A DNA stretch of 64,000 nucleotides, taken from positions 62,001 to 126,000 of the forward strand of contig JALHNH010000003.1 of NCBI GenBank assembly GCA_022843625.1, given 5' to 3'. The translations under genes and the position numbers were made by a program. Below are positions 42,422-50,258 of the stretch, piece after piece; the first letter of the stretch is position 1, and each line of letters opens with the position of its first letter. The notes below the pieces were generated by a model that was not told where the DNA came from, did no database searches, and worked only from the letters and a program-made list of their open reading frames with translations. Source of the DNA: Bryobacter sp. (lineage in GTDB: Bacteria > Acidobacteriota > Terriglobia > Bryobacterales > Bryobacteraceae).

Positions 42422-43003
42422 ATGGATTGGCTTGATGAGATTTTCAAATTTCTGTTTGGCCCGCATCAGAAGCGAGAGCCGGAATTGATCGAGATTCCGA
42501 CGACGCCGAAGATCAGGTACAAGCGGTTGACGGCTGGCCAGCTCCTGGGGCCTGTAAAGCACCAGAAAGTCTACGTTTATGTGGTCAATGACAGCGGCCG
42601 CGATTCTTCCAGTTGCTCGGTTTGCAAAGATCCGGAAGTGACGGTTTTCTCGGACGGAATTGACGTCCTGGAGCAACATTGCAGGATGTGCCTGCGGTGC
42701 CTGTGGAGGTTTAGCGGAGTCGAGCAGGTTGAATTGGCTGCCGGGAAGTCGAAATATGCGAAGCGTTGGTTAGAGTGTGTTCGGGCTCTGGAGCAACTGA
42801 AAAAGCAGTTTCCGAATCCGGAGTATCGACCCTATGGCGATGTGGCATTGACCAACGAAATCAAACGGCCGCACTCAGGCTATCAGGGCATCGAGAGAAT
42901 CTTGCACAAGGTGACGTACGAAGCCTGGACGGAGATAGACAAGATCGCGATCGCGCAAGGTCGGGTTGCTGCGGATGCAAAGGCAAAAGAGAAGTACGGG
43001 TAG
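42422..43003 (+). CDS. Hypothetical prophage accessory protein with Cys cluster
   Basis: 193 residues from the ATG at 42422 (earlier frame codons are possible). SSCSVCKDPE and HCRMCLRCLWRF give two CxxC-type pairs in the middle, likely metal-binding. N-terminus DEIFKFLFGP is hydrophobic. No family recognised. Followed 16 bases later by the zinc-ribbon gene. Confidence 0.65.
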   Translation: MDWLDEIFKFLFGPHQKREPELIEIPTTPKIRYKRLTAGQLLGPVKHQKVYVYVVNDSGRDSSSCSVCKDPEVTVFSDGIDVLEQHCRMCLRCLWRFSGVEQVELAAGKSKYAKRWLECVRALEQLKKQFPNPEYRPYGDVALTNEIKRPHSGYQGIERILHKVTYEAWTEIDKIAIAQGRVAADAKAKEKYG

Positions 43004-43019
43004 GGAAAGGGGATTGCGA

Positions 43020-43523
43020 ATGTTTTGCGAAAAGTGTGGAGCGGAGCTGGTGCCGCCAGGCAAGTTCTGTGTGGGTTGTGGAAGCCGTCTAAAGCGGCCA
43101 TGGGGTAAGTGGCTGCTCTTGGGTACTGTCGGCTACATCGGAATCATATTCCTGCTGAGTTTGATTCCTTCGCGTGAGGGTCGGCTCGTCCCTGATCCTC
43201 CGCCGCGATCCGAAGCCCAGCAGATGCTGGACCTGGCCAAGACTCCCTGGCTGCCGCAGTCCAAAGTCTTTGTGAAGGACATCTGCGCGTGCGTCCCGAA
43301 TCCAAGTGATTTTCATTTGCTGGCCAAGGCGGTGATTGGGGCGGATACAACGGCGTTGCGCTCGCTCGAGCTGCAGGGGAAGGTGTTTATTCTGGACGCC
43401 GGCACCAGGGCCGAAGTGATTGCATCGGGCTTGGCTGGTAGCCGAACGAATGTTCAGGTTCAGTCTGGTGCCTACATCGGGCAAAGTTGTGATCTGCTGA
43501 CTGCGCAGCTCGGGGCTCGCTGA
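43020..43523 (+). CDS. Zinc-ribbon membrane protein
   Basis: 167 residues. Zinc ribbon CEKCGAELVPPGKFCVGCG at residues 3-21, then membrane helix LLLGTVGYIGIIFLLSLI, then an exposed domain (KVFVKDICACVPNPSDF). Common zinc_ribbon_2 anchor type. Likely accessory. Convergent with the DinD-like gene. Confidence 0.75.
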   Translation: MFCEKCGAELVPPGKFCVGCGSRLKRPWGKWLLLGTVGYIGIIFLLSLIPSREGRLVPDPPPRSEAQQMLDLAKTPWLPQSKVFVKDICACVPNPSDFHLLAKAVIGADTTALRSLELQGKVFILDAGTRAEVIASGLAGSRTNVQVQSGAYIGQSCDLLTAQLGAR

Positions 43524-43527
43524 GCCG

Positions 43528-44388
43528 TTACTCTTTTTCTGGAGGAGGAAGCTGCTTTTTGGTGCGGCCGTCGATCTTGTCGAATTCCTTGCCGACCTGC
43601 TTTAGATTCTTTTTCACAAGCTTAATGTCGCTGGCTGGTGGCAGGGTCTCAGGGCTGGTTCCGCTCAGTTCCTGCATTGTCTTCCGGACAGCTTTCCCGA
43701 CGCTTTCTGCTGTGATTTCCAGCATTGTTTGGCCACGAATTTGCTCGTTGCGGATTTTCGCTTCTGTTTGAGTAATTCGGAACAGGTTGGCAGCAAGCTC
43801 CTCTGACCCCATGAAGTCGAGGACGGAGCGGTCGGATGCAACTCTTTTCAATAGCTTCAGCTCTGCTAGATTCATGTTGTACATGCCCCTGTAGCCAGCG
43901 TTTCGAAAGAAATGATACTGCTCGACTCCGGCTGCATGTGCGGCAGAGCTAAGCGATTTTTCCTGGTCAGAAATCTTTTCTCGGGTCTGAACTCTTTCAA
44001 CTTGCTCGTTGCTTTCAATGTAGTGGCGAAAGGCCTCAGCCATCGTGATGAAGTAGGCTTGAGCAGCGGCCACTTCTGGCTTTCGAACGTCGCCATTGAT
44101 CGCCACAAGGTAGCATGCGAACCTGGACAGTTTGTAGTCAACAACTGTCTCGCCTTTGATCACTCGGGACACCTCTGAAAAGTTATCCATCACCAAAATG
44201 TTTAAGGCCGTGCAAGTAGCCATGGCCTTGTTGATGGCTTTCATGAACGCTGAAAAGTCTTCATACCCGAGCATCTTCATAAAGTCGCGGGCATACCAAA
44301 ACCGATTGCCGTTTTCTTTGCCTAGCGATTCGAAATTGGGTCGGTCTTCGTCGAGGTGAAAGAGCAGGGATAGCTGCTGTGGAGGCAT
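43528..44388 (-). CDS. DinD/BRO-family protein
   Basis: 286 residues from the ATG at 44388 (a TTG six codons earlier is less likely). FESLGKENGNRFWYARDFMKMLGYEDFSAF, DYKLSRFACYLVAINGDVRKPEVAAAQAYF and VEQYHFFRNAGYRGMYN are the BRO-N and DinD conserved blocks. DinD inhibits RecA-driven activity in E. coli. Divergent from the late operon. Confidence 0.86.
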   Translation of the reverse strand: MPPQQLSLLFHLDEDRPNFESLGKENGNRFWYARDFMKMLGYEDFSAFMKAINKAMATCTALNILVMDNFSEVSRVIKGETVVDYKLSRFACYLVAINGDVRKPEVAAAQAYFITMAEAFRHYIESNEQVERVQTREKISDQEKSLSSAAHAAGVEQYHFFRNAGYRGMYNMNLAELKLLKRVASDRSVLDFMGSEELAANLFRITQTEAKIRNEQIRGQTMLEITAESVGKAVRKTMQELSGTSPETLPPASDIKLVKKNLKQVGKEFDKIDGRTKKQLPPPEKE

Positions 44389-44474
44389 GCTGTCATTGTA
44401 TGGCAATCAAGGGTGAGGCGCCGGTCTTGTGCATGCGTCCGATGAGCCTGTTTACGGGCTTTTGAAAATAACAC

Positions 44475-44503
44475 TTGACGTCGTAAAACAAAATCGCTTA
44501 CAA
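44475..44503 (+). promoter_or_regulatory. Sigma-70-like promoter of the late leader
   Basis: TTGACG (44475-44480), 17-base spacer, TTACAA (44498-44503). Transcription would begin at about 44510, exactly at the first leader hairpin. Spacing is ideal; -10 matches four of six. Confidence 0.6.
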
Positions 44504-44510
44504 ATGGTTT

Positions 44511-44588
44511 GGGCGGAAACGCCCATAGCACCTTGTTTCCTTCCAAGGTTAGCTCCAGTGAATCATCGTGATTCCGGTTGGAAGGAAA
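44511..44588 (+). promoter_or_regulatory. Structured 5' leader that sequesters a ribosome binding site
   Basis: First hairpin GGGCG-GAAA-CGCCC (44511-44524, GNRA loop). Second: perfect 11-bp stem TTTCCTTCCAA (44536-44546) with TTGGAAGGAAA (44578-44588), with an inner GAATCA/TGATTC stem (44560-44565, 44569-44574). The second arm contains the GGAAGGA Shine-Dalgarno of the GTG at 44592, so the stem would hide it. Confidence 0.6.
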
Positions 44589-44591
44589 ACT

Positions 44592-44942
44592 GTGCCTGCA
44601 CTCTCCCTCACTAAGCCAGCAAAGAACGTAAAACGCACCAGCGGTGTGCGCTATCAGCGCGTTGAGGATGTGGTTTTTATTGGCCATGCTGCCGCGCATC
44701 GTCTCATCCTGATTGGTGCTGCGGTTAAGGATGAGAGCCGGTCTGGATTTGCGATTCGCCAGTTGTTTAAGCCTGCTAAGCCCACTGGTAAAAGCTTCGT
44801 CGTTCGAGAGCGTTGGGGTGATCAGTTTAAGGCTTTCGCTTTGGTCGATCCTCATACAAACGATGTGGTGGCGAGTGTTCATGAGCGTCGCAACCGGTCT
44901 GGTTTGGGTATGAGTGCATGGGCTCAGGGCGGCCAGGCATGA
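44592..44942 (+). CDS. Hypothetical protein, first gene of the late operon
   Basis: 116 residues from the GTG at 44592, chosen because AAGGA sits five to six bases before it; an in-frame GTG at 44568 lies inside the leader stem. Contains SGVRYQRVEDVVFIGHAAAHRLI and a basic C-terminus. No family recognised. Ends in an ATGA overlap. Confidence 0.62.
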   Translation: MPALSLTKPAKNVKRTSGVRYQRVEDVVFIGHAAAHRLILIGAAVKDESRSGFAIRQLFKPAKPTGKSFVVRERWGDQFKAFALVDPHTNDVVASVHERRNRSGLGMSAWAQGGQA

Positions 44943-45169
44943 TTGCGGACAAGGCAACACGGCGAGCATTTCTTGGAATTGCGCCGATGCTGGCGAGTCA
45001 CGCAGCAAAGCCGAGAGTACAAGCAGTTGCTCGAAATCTTGATGGAAGTCCTTGCAAAAGAGATGCCGATGGCTGGATCAGGCCTTCAATTGTGCTCTAT
45101 GGGCGACTCAGCATGAAGGCCGCAGAAAGTTTAGCAAGCAAACGTTTGGTTGAGGTGGGCCAGTTATGA
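44939..45169 (+). CDS. Small hypothetical late protein
   Basis: 76 residues. IADKATRRAFLGIAPMLASHAAKPR resembles a short Tat-type signal (TRRAFLG), then Arg/Asp-rich tail. Overlaps neighbours by ATGA on both sides. Unknown function. Confidence 0.58.
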   Translation: MIADKATRRAFLGIAPMLASHAAKPRVQAVARNLDGSPCKRDADGWIRPSIVLYGRLSMKAAESLASKRLVEVGQL

Positions 45170-45483
45170 GTAAGCTCAATGTCACAACGATGACGGTTGA
45201 TGTGAATTCGATCCGCTTCGCGGATGGAAATATCGTTGGGGCTAATTCGATCGAATCGCGCACTATTACAAACGTTGGGCAGCATCAGCCCATTTACTTT
45301 ATCGACGCACGGGAGTATCCCCGAGAGAAGATAGTAACAAAACCGACTTTGAGCAAGAATGGCTTTGGCTGGTTGCTCAAGGTGCCAGCCTGGACTGCAA
45401 TAGTGAACTCGTGGGATCAGGGAATTTGGTTGTTGGGTGCAGTGTATCGAGCGACCAATGCCAGAGAGGCTTCAGCGCAATGA
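45166..45483 (+). CDS. Small hypothetical late protein
   Basis: 105 residues, beta-rich (TMTVDVNSIRFADGNIVGAN; PTLSKNGFGWLLKVPAW). No family recognised. ATGA overlaps at both ends keep it coupled in the chain of small genes before terS. Confidence 0.6.
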   Translation: MSKLNVTTMTVDVNSIRFADGNIVGANSIESRTITNVGQHQPIYFIDAREYPREKIVTKPTLSKNGFGWLLKVPAWTAIVNSWDQGIWLLGAVYRATNAREASAQ

Positions 45484-45770
45484 ACCAGCGAGCAATTGAT
45501 ATCGGAGAGGCTATAGTTCGCCATGAAGAAGCGGCTGCTGTCTACTCGCGACTTATGGGTGAGCTCGGAGCTGAGCAGGCGAGGATTAGAGAACTCTTGG
45601 GCGCTATGCAATTCGTAGGGATCAGGCCTGCTAGTGCTCGCCCAGCCTTGCCGAAGGTGAGAGCAATTGCTGAGCTAGCCGACTTGATCCGGCTGATCGA
45701 TGATGCGGCGGCCTCTAAGGAATTGGCGGCTCAGGGAGTCAGGGCATTGGGTGTGGATCTGGGCGTGTAG
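45480..45770 (+). CDS. Small helical late protein upstream of terS
   Basis: 96 residues from the ATG at 45480 (ATGA overlap). Long amphipathic helices (RLMGELGAEQARIRELLGAM) and an Ala/Leu-rich C-terminus. Function unknown. The 108-base gap after it, before terS, is where cos would be expected. Confidence 0.6.
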   Translation: MNQRAIDIGEAIVRHEEAAAVYSRLMGELGAEQARIRELLGAMQFVGIRPASARPALPKVRAIAELADLIRLIDDAAASKELAAQGVRALGVDLGV

Positions 45771-45878
45771 GTGGCTAAGATGTTACGGGTCCTTCCTGGG
45801 AAGTGACCGCCAACGGTGTTCACCATGCCATGTTTGCAGTAGTTAGTGAGTAGTTTGGACTTACCGGGTCGATGGGAA

Positions 45879-46520
45879 ATGGATATTAAACCACAGCAGA
45901 ACGAGTTGGGCACGGATCAAACCGTGCCCAACCTGTCTTCGGCAGTATCCGAAGGGCAGGGCGGCGAGGCCTCCCTGCCTGCTGTTGGGTTGGATGAGGC
46001 GTTTTCCCTAAAACGTAAGCCGCATGAGGTCCTGGCTCGCGAGCTGGGGATATCGGATAAGACTGTTCGCGAGAAGCGCAAGTTGGGCATGAGCGATGAA
46101 GACATTGCCGTTGAGGCACAAGTCAATTCTCCCAAGCATGACCCGCTGAAGTTCAAGCGGGAAGTCGAACAGCCGTTGCTCGATCTTGCGTTGTCGGATG
46201 CGCAGCCGGAAGCGGCAAATGGCCAGCTCCGCATGGAGAACCTTCGGGCTCGCCGGTTGAGCAATGAACAGGAAGAGCTGAAGCTCCAGAAGATGCGAGG
46301 CGAACTGCTGAGCGTCGACCAGGTGATGGATGAAGTACTCCCAGCATTCATGTCGGTTCGCGATGGAATGATGGCGATGGTCGAGAAGATGGCTCCCAGG
46401 CTTGCACCGATTTCGGATCCGGCTGAAATACGCCGTCAGATGTATTCCGAAGTCCTTAGTTGTTTCGATGGACTTGAAAAACTCATTCGCGCCGGTAGAC
46501 CCGGCGCTGCGGCTGCGTAA
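45879..46520 (+). CDS. Terminase small subunit, Nu1-like
   Basis: 213 residues from the ATG at 45879 (GTG at 45846 is the alternative). ARELGISDKTVREKRKLGMSDEDIAVEAQ is a winged helix-turn-helix like lambda gpNu1; the middle and C-terminal helices (RARRLSNEQEELKLQKMRGELLSVDQVMDEV) match the Nu1/DUF1441 dimerisation region. Recognises cos and hands DNA to the following GpA-like large subunit, whose start lies inside its end. Confidence 0.82.
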   Translation: MDIKPQQNELGTDQTVPNLSSAVSEGQGGEASLPAVGLDEAFSLKRKPHEVLARELGISDKTVREKRKLGMSDEDIAVEAQVNSPKHDPLKFKREVEQPLLDLALSDAQPEAANGQLRMENLRARRLSNEQEELKLQKMRGELLSVDQVMDEVLPAFMSVRDGMMAMVEKMAPRLAPISDPAEIRRQMYSEVLSCFDGLEKLIRAGRPGAAAA

Positions 46521-48462
46521 TGCGATCGCCCGTGTCTTTACGCCTCCGCCGACTGAGCTGCCCAGTGTCTGGGCGAACCGCGAATTCGTACTCAGCAAAG
46601 AATACGCCAATGCAAAAAGCAACCTTACTCTGTGGCCGTTTCAGCGAAAGCCGCTCGATTGCTTTCATTGGTCAGATCCTTGCCAGGAGATCGTCATGAT
46701 GGCTGGCGTTCAGTTGCTGAAGTCGGTTGTGATCCAGTTGGCGATCGCCTGGGTGATCTACGCCGATCCCGGCCCCGCTTTGATGCTCTTGCCTCGTGAG
46801 AACGACATCGAGCGTTTCACTCGCGATCGAATCGATCCAATGATCCGCGACAACGCTGCCCTGGCTGAGCGAGTTGTCGAAAGCAAGAGCCGCGAGAAGG
46901 GCAACACCGTCGACAAAAAGAGCTTCGAGGGTGGCCAGATTCACTTTGTGGCGGCCAACAGTGCGCAGAACGTATCCTCGTTTACGTCTCGCTTTGGCTT
47001 TGCGGATGAGCTCGATCGATGCCCGATGACTTTGCCGCCAGACGGCGACCTGGTGCAGCTATTCCGCAACCGGTTTACGGCTTTCACAACTCAGCGCAAG
47101 ATCATGTGGAGCAGCTCGCCTACGGTGAAGGGGCGAAGCAACATCGAGAAGCGCTGGAAGGTCTCCGACCAGAGCCAGTACCATGTTCCGTGCCCGCACT
47201 GCGGACACAAGCAGCCGCTGGTTTGGGAAAACCTGCATTGGGGTGAACTGGATCCAACGATTGTCTGGTACGAGTGCCAGAACTCGCAATGCGAACAGCC
47301 CATCGAGAACAAACATCTCTGGTGGATGCTGCAAGAGGAGAACGGGGCTGAGTGGGTTGCTTCAAACCCAAGCAGCAAGATTCCTGGCTTCACAATTTCT
47401 CATCTGTACCATCCGGACAAGCCCTGGAGCGATCTTGTTGCCGAATGGCTGGCCGCTGAAGGCAATCCAGACAGCGAGAAGACGTTCATCAACACCCAGC
47501 TTGGCCGGCTCTACGAAGAGAAGGGCGACGTTCCGGACTGGCAAATTCTAAAGAAGCGCGCCGGTGGTTATGAGCTGGGCGAAATGCCCAAAGACGCTCT
47601 GATTCTTTTTGCCGGCATCGACGTGCAGGGCGATCGCATAGAGGTTGCGCAGTGGGGCTTTGGCCGAAGCACGCAAAGCTGGCTGGTGCATTACCAGGTG
47701 ATTCCTGGCAACACTGCCCAGGATGAGCCCTGGGACAATCTCACTGACTATCTGAACAGCCCATTCCGTCATCCGCTGGGTGCAGACGTGTTCCCGTCGA
47801 TGATTGTGCTCGATTGCAATTACAAACAGGTGCAGGCGTATTCCTGGCTTCGAAAAATCGCTCCAGGCCGATTCGCTGGCAAGGTGATGGGCATTCGCGG
47901 TGACGTGCGCAGTGCCGGTGTCTTTGGCCGCCCATTCATCGCCGATACCCGCTCGAATGGCCGAGCTGTGAGAAGCGGTGTCCGGATCTGGCCGCTGAAC
48001 GTGAGCGCGCTCAAGCTCGAGCTCTTTGGCTTTCTGAGTTTGGAAGCGGACCCCGAAGAAGAGAAGCCGAGAGGCTACATTCACTTGCCGGTGATGGATG
48101 ACTACTGGTATGAGCAGCTCACTGCAGAATGCCTGATGAAGCGTAAAAACAAAGACGGCTACGAGGAATCAGTGTGGGTGAAAACCGGCCCGAACGAAGC
48201 TCTCGATACTCGCGTGTATGCTCGCGCCGGCCACCATCGTCTGGGCTGTGACAACTGGCCAGAGCATCGTTGGGATGAGCTGGAAAGACAGTTGCGAGTG
48301 CAGCAGGAAGCCTTTCAGTTTGTGGCTCCGCAGGTAGAAAAGCCCGCGGCCGTTGCTATCCCGCCGAAGCCGCCGATTCGAATCGTCAAGCCGGTGCCCG
48401 CCGCTCTGATTGCTCAGCAGCCGCAGCGGCCCAGTGTGATTCGTCGCGAGGTGAGCTGGTAG
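46468..48462 (+). CDS. Terminase large subunit, GpA family
   Basis: 664 residues from the ATG at 46468. PSVWANREFVLSKE, WPFQRKPLDCFHWSDPC and MLLPRENDIERF lead the ATPase; FADELDRCP fits the Walker B region. Zinc pairs CPHCGH and CQNSQCE follow, then nuclease Asp in FAGIDVQGDRIEVAQWGFG. GpA-type enzymes cut at cos and pump DNA into the prohead. Confidence 0.92.
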   Translation: MDLKNSFAPVDPALRLRNAIARVFTPPPTELPSVWANREFVLSKEYANAKSNLTLWPFQRKPLDCFHWSDPCQEIVMMAGVQLLKSVVIQLAIAWVIYADPGPALMLLPRENDIERFTRDRIDPMIRDNAALAERVVESKSREKGNTVDKKSFEGGQIHFVAANSAQNVSSFTSRFGFADELDRCPMTLPPDGDLVQLFRNRFTAFTTQRKIMWSSSPTVKGRSNIEKRWKVSDQSQYHVPCPHCGHKQPLVWENLHWGELDPTIVWYECQNSQCEQPIENKHLWWMLQEENGAEWVASNPSSKIPGFTISHLYHPDKPWSDLVAEWLAAEGNPDSEKTFINTQLGRLYEEKGDVPDWQILKKRAGGYELGEMPKDALILFAGIDVQGDRIEVAQWGFGRSTQSWLVHYQVIPGNTAQDEPWDNLTDYLNSPFRHPLGADVFPSMIVLDCNYKQVQAYSWLRKIAPGRFAGKVMGIRGDVRSAGVFGRPFIADTRSNGRAVRSGVRIWPLNVSALKLELFGFLSLEADPEEEKPRGYIHLPVMDDYWYEQLTAECLMKRKNKDGYEESVWVKTGPNEALDTRVYARAGHHRLGCDNWPEHRWDELERQLRVQQEAFQFVAPQVEKPAAVAIPPKPPIRIVKPVPAALIAQQPQRPSVIRREVSW

Positions 48463-48464
48463 CC

Positions 48465-48707
48465 ATGGCTGTTTCTGTTTTGCAGTTGGAGGCCTGGCTG
48501 AGTGAAGCTTTGGCGGCAAAGCAAAAGCTGATGATCGGCGGCGGGGTCCGTCGAGTGCAGGGGCCTTCGGGTGAAGTCGAGTTCACCGAAGCCAACATGG
48601 ACCGTCTTGACGCGTGGATTACGAAGCTGCAGGGATGGATTGCCAATGGTGGCATGCCTACTGCGGCTGGTCTTTCTTCGCATCGCCCGATTAGGTTTTC
48701 GTTCTAA
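48465..48707 (+). CDS. Head-tail connector protein, gpW-like
   Basis: 80 residues. LEAWLSEALAAKQKLMIGGGVRRVQGPSGEVEFTEAN, then LDAWITKLQGWI, typical of the small lambda gpW/head completion family. Position between TerL and portal agrees. Confidence 0.82.
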   Translation: MAVSVLQLEAWLSEALAAKQKLMIGGGVRRVQGPSGEVEFTEANMDRLDAWITKLQGWIANGGMPTAAGLSSHRPIRFSF

Positions 48708-50258
48708 ATGATCTCTCTCAATCTCAGTGACGCCGGCGCAATTCAGCCAGTGACCGTTTCGGCAAGTGCCCACGAAGCCGCAAGCTCTATTCCCGAGCTG
48801 CGGAAGTGGCTTGTTTCGAAGGGCTCTGCAGATGCAGACCTTTTGCCGGATCTGGACACGCTTCGAGAGCGGCAGCGAGACCTGGGCCGCAATAACGGAA
48901 TTGCCTCGGGATACTTCCGGACGATGGGTGATAACGTCGTCGGTACCGGTCCCAGGCTTGCGATGATGCCCGATTACCGGGCGCTGGGCCGCGACAAAGA
49001 ATGGGCGCAAGAATACAGCCAAATCGTCGAAGCAAACTTTCGTAGTTTTGCTGAGAGTCGCGAATGTGATGTGAGAGGCCAACTGGATTTTGGCTTGATG
49101 AGCCGTCAGGTCTTTTACTCGACGCTCATGAATGGCGATTCTGTAGTGCTTCCTCTGTGGAAGCCGCGATCGCAATCCATGTATCGCTGGGCCACGCAAC
49201 TGCAGGTGATCGAATCTGATCGGCTCAGCAATCCAAATAACCAGATGGACACGGATCAGCTTCGGGGTGGTGTCAGAATCGACTCGTTTGGGCGTCCGTT
49301 GGGCTACCACATTCAGTCGTCTCATCCTGGCGATCGCTTTTGGAGTTTGGGCAGCTTCGACAAATGGACGTACATCGAAGCGGAGACGGCCTGGGGCCGA
49401 AAGCGAGTCATTCACACCTTTGATCCGGAGCGAACCGGGCAAAACCGCGGCCGCCCTGTTTTGACCGCAGTGATGAAGCAGTTTCGCATGCTCGACAAAT
49501 ACCAGTCGACCGAAATGCAAGCAGCCGTGATCAACGCTGTGATCGCTGCTTTCCTCGAAACACCCTTGGACGGGACGGCAGCCTCAGAGTTATTGGGCAC
49601 TGCCGAAGGCGTAACGGGCAACGAAAAACTGACAGCCTATCAGTCGCTGCAACAAAACGTAGCTGTGCCGCTTGATGGCTCTATGGTGATGACGTTGCCG
49701 CCGGGGACGAAGATGAATGCCTGGAGCCCCAATCGCCCGTCCGACGCTTTTGGCCCCTTCATTGATGCGGTAGTGCGAAACATGTCTGCCGGGCTCAATT
49801 TGCCGTACGAGCTCCTGATGAAGGATTTCAGCCGAGTGAACTACTCTTCTGCCCGAGCTGCCTTGCTCGAGGCGTATCGGTTCTTTGCAACGCATCGCTA
49901 CTGGCTCAAAGTGTTCTGGCTGGACGAAGTTCTTCGGTTGTGGATGGAAGAAGCGATTTCCTACGGGCTGCTCGGCATCACGCTCGATGACTATTACCAG
50001 AATCAGTACGCGTATTCCAAGTGCAATTGGATTTGGCCCGGCCGTGGCTGGGTGGATCCAGTCAAAGAAGCGCAGGCCAGCGAGATCCGGATGAAGATCG
50101 GCATCTCAACGCTGCAGCGGGAATGTGCGGAGCAGGGTCTCGATTGGGAAGAGGTTGTGGAGCAACTGGCGGTTGAGGCTGCTCGCAAAGTAGAGCTGGG
50201 AATCGTCCTGGGGGATGGCCGTCCGCTTCCAGAGGAAGCAGCCAGTGGAGGGAAATAA
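48708..50258 (+). CDS. Portal protein, lambda gpB family
   Basis: 516 residues. NNGIASGYFRTMGDNVVGTGPRLAMMPDY, HTFDPERTGQNRGRPVL, KYQSTEMQAAVINAVIAAFLETP and NYSSARAALLEAYRFFATHRYW are the lambda-type portal signature segments. Forms the dodecameric DNA channel. Stop overlaps the protease start by one base. Confidence 0.92.
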   Translation: MISLNLSDAGAIQPVTVSASAHEAASSIPELRKWLVSKGSADADLLPDLDTLRERQRDLGRNNGIASGYFRTMGDNVVGTGPRLAMMPDYRALGRDKEWAQEYSQIVEANFRSFAESRECDVRGQLDFGLMSRQVFYSTLMNGDSVVLPLWKPRSQSMYRWATQLQVIESDRLSNPNNQMDTDQLRGGVRIDSFGRPLGYHIQSSHPGDRFWSLGSFDKWTYIEAETAWGRKRVIHTFDPERTGQNRGRPVLTAVMKQFRMLDKYQSTEMQAAVINAVIAAFLETPLDGTAASELLGTAEGVTGNEKLTAYQSLQQNVAVPLDGSMVMTLPPGTKMNAWSPNRPSDAFGPFIDAVVRNMSAGLNLPYELLMKDFSRVNYSSARAALLEAYRFFATHRYWLKVFWLDEVLRLWMEEAISYGLLGITLDDYYQNQYAYSKCNWIWPGRGWVDPVKEAQASEIRMKIGISTLQRECAEQGLDWEEVVEQLAVEAARKVELGIVLGDGRPLPEEAASGGK

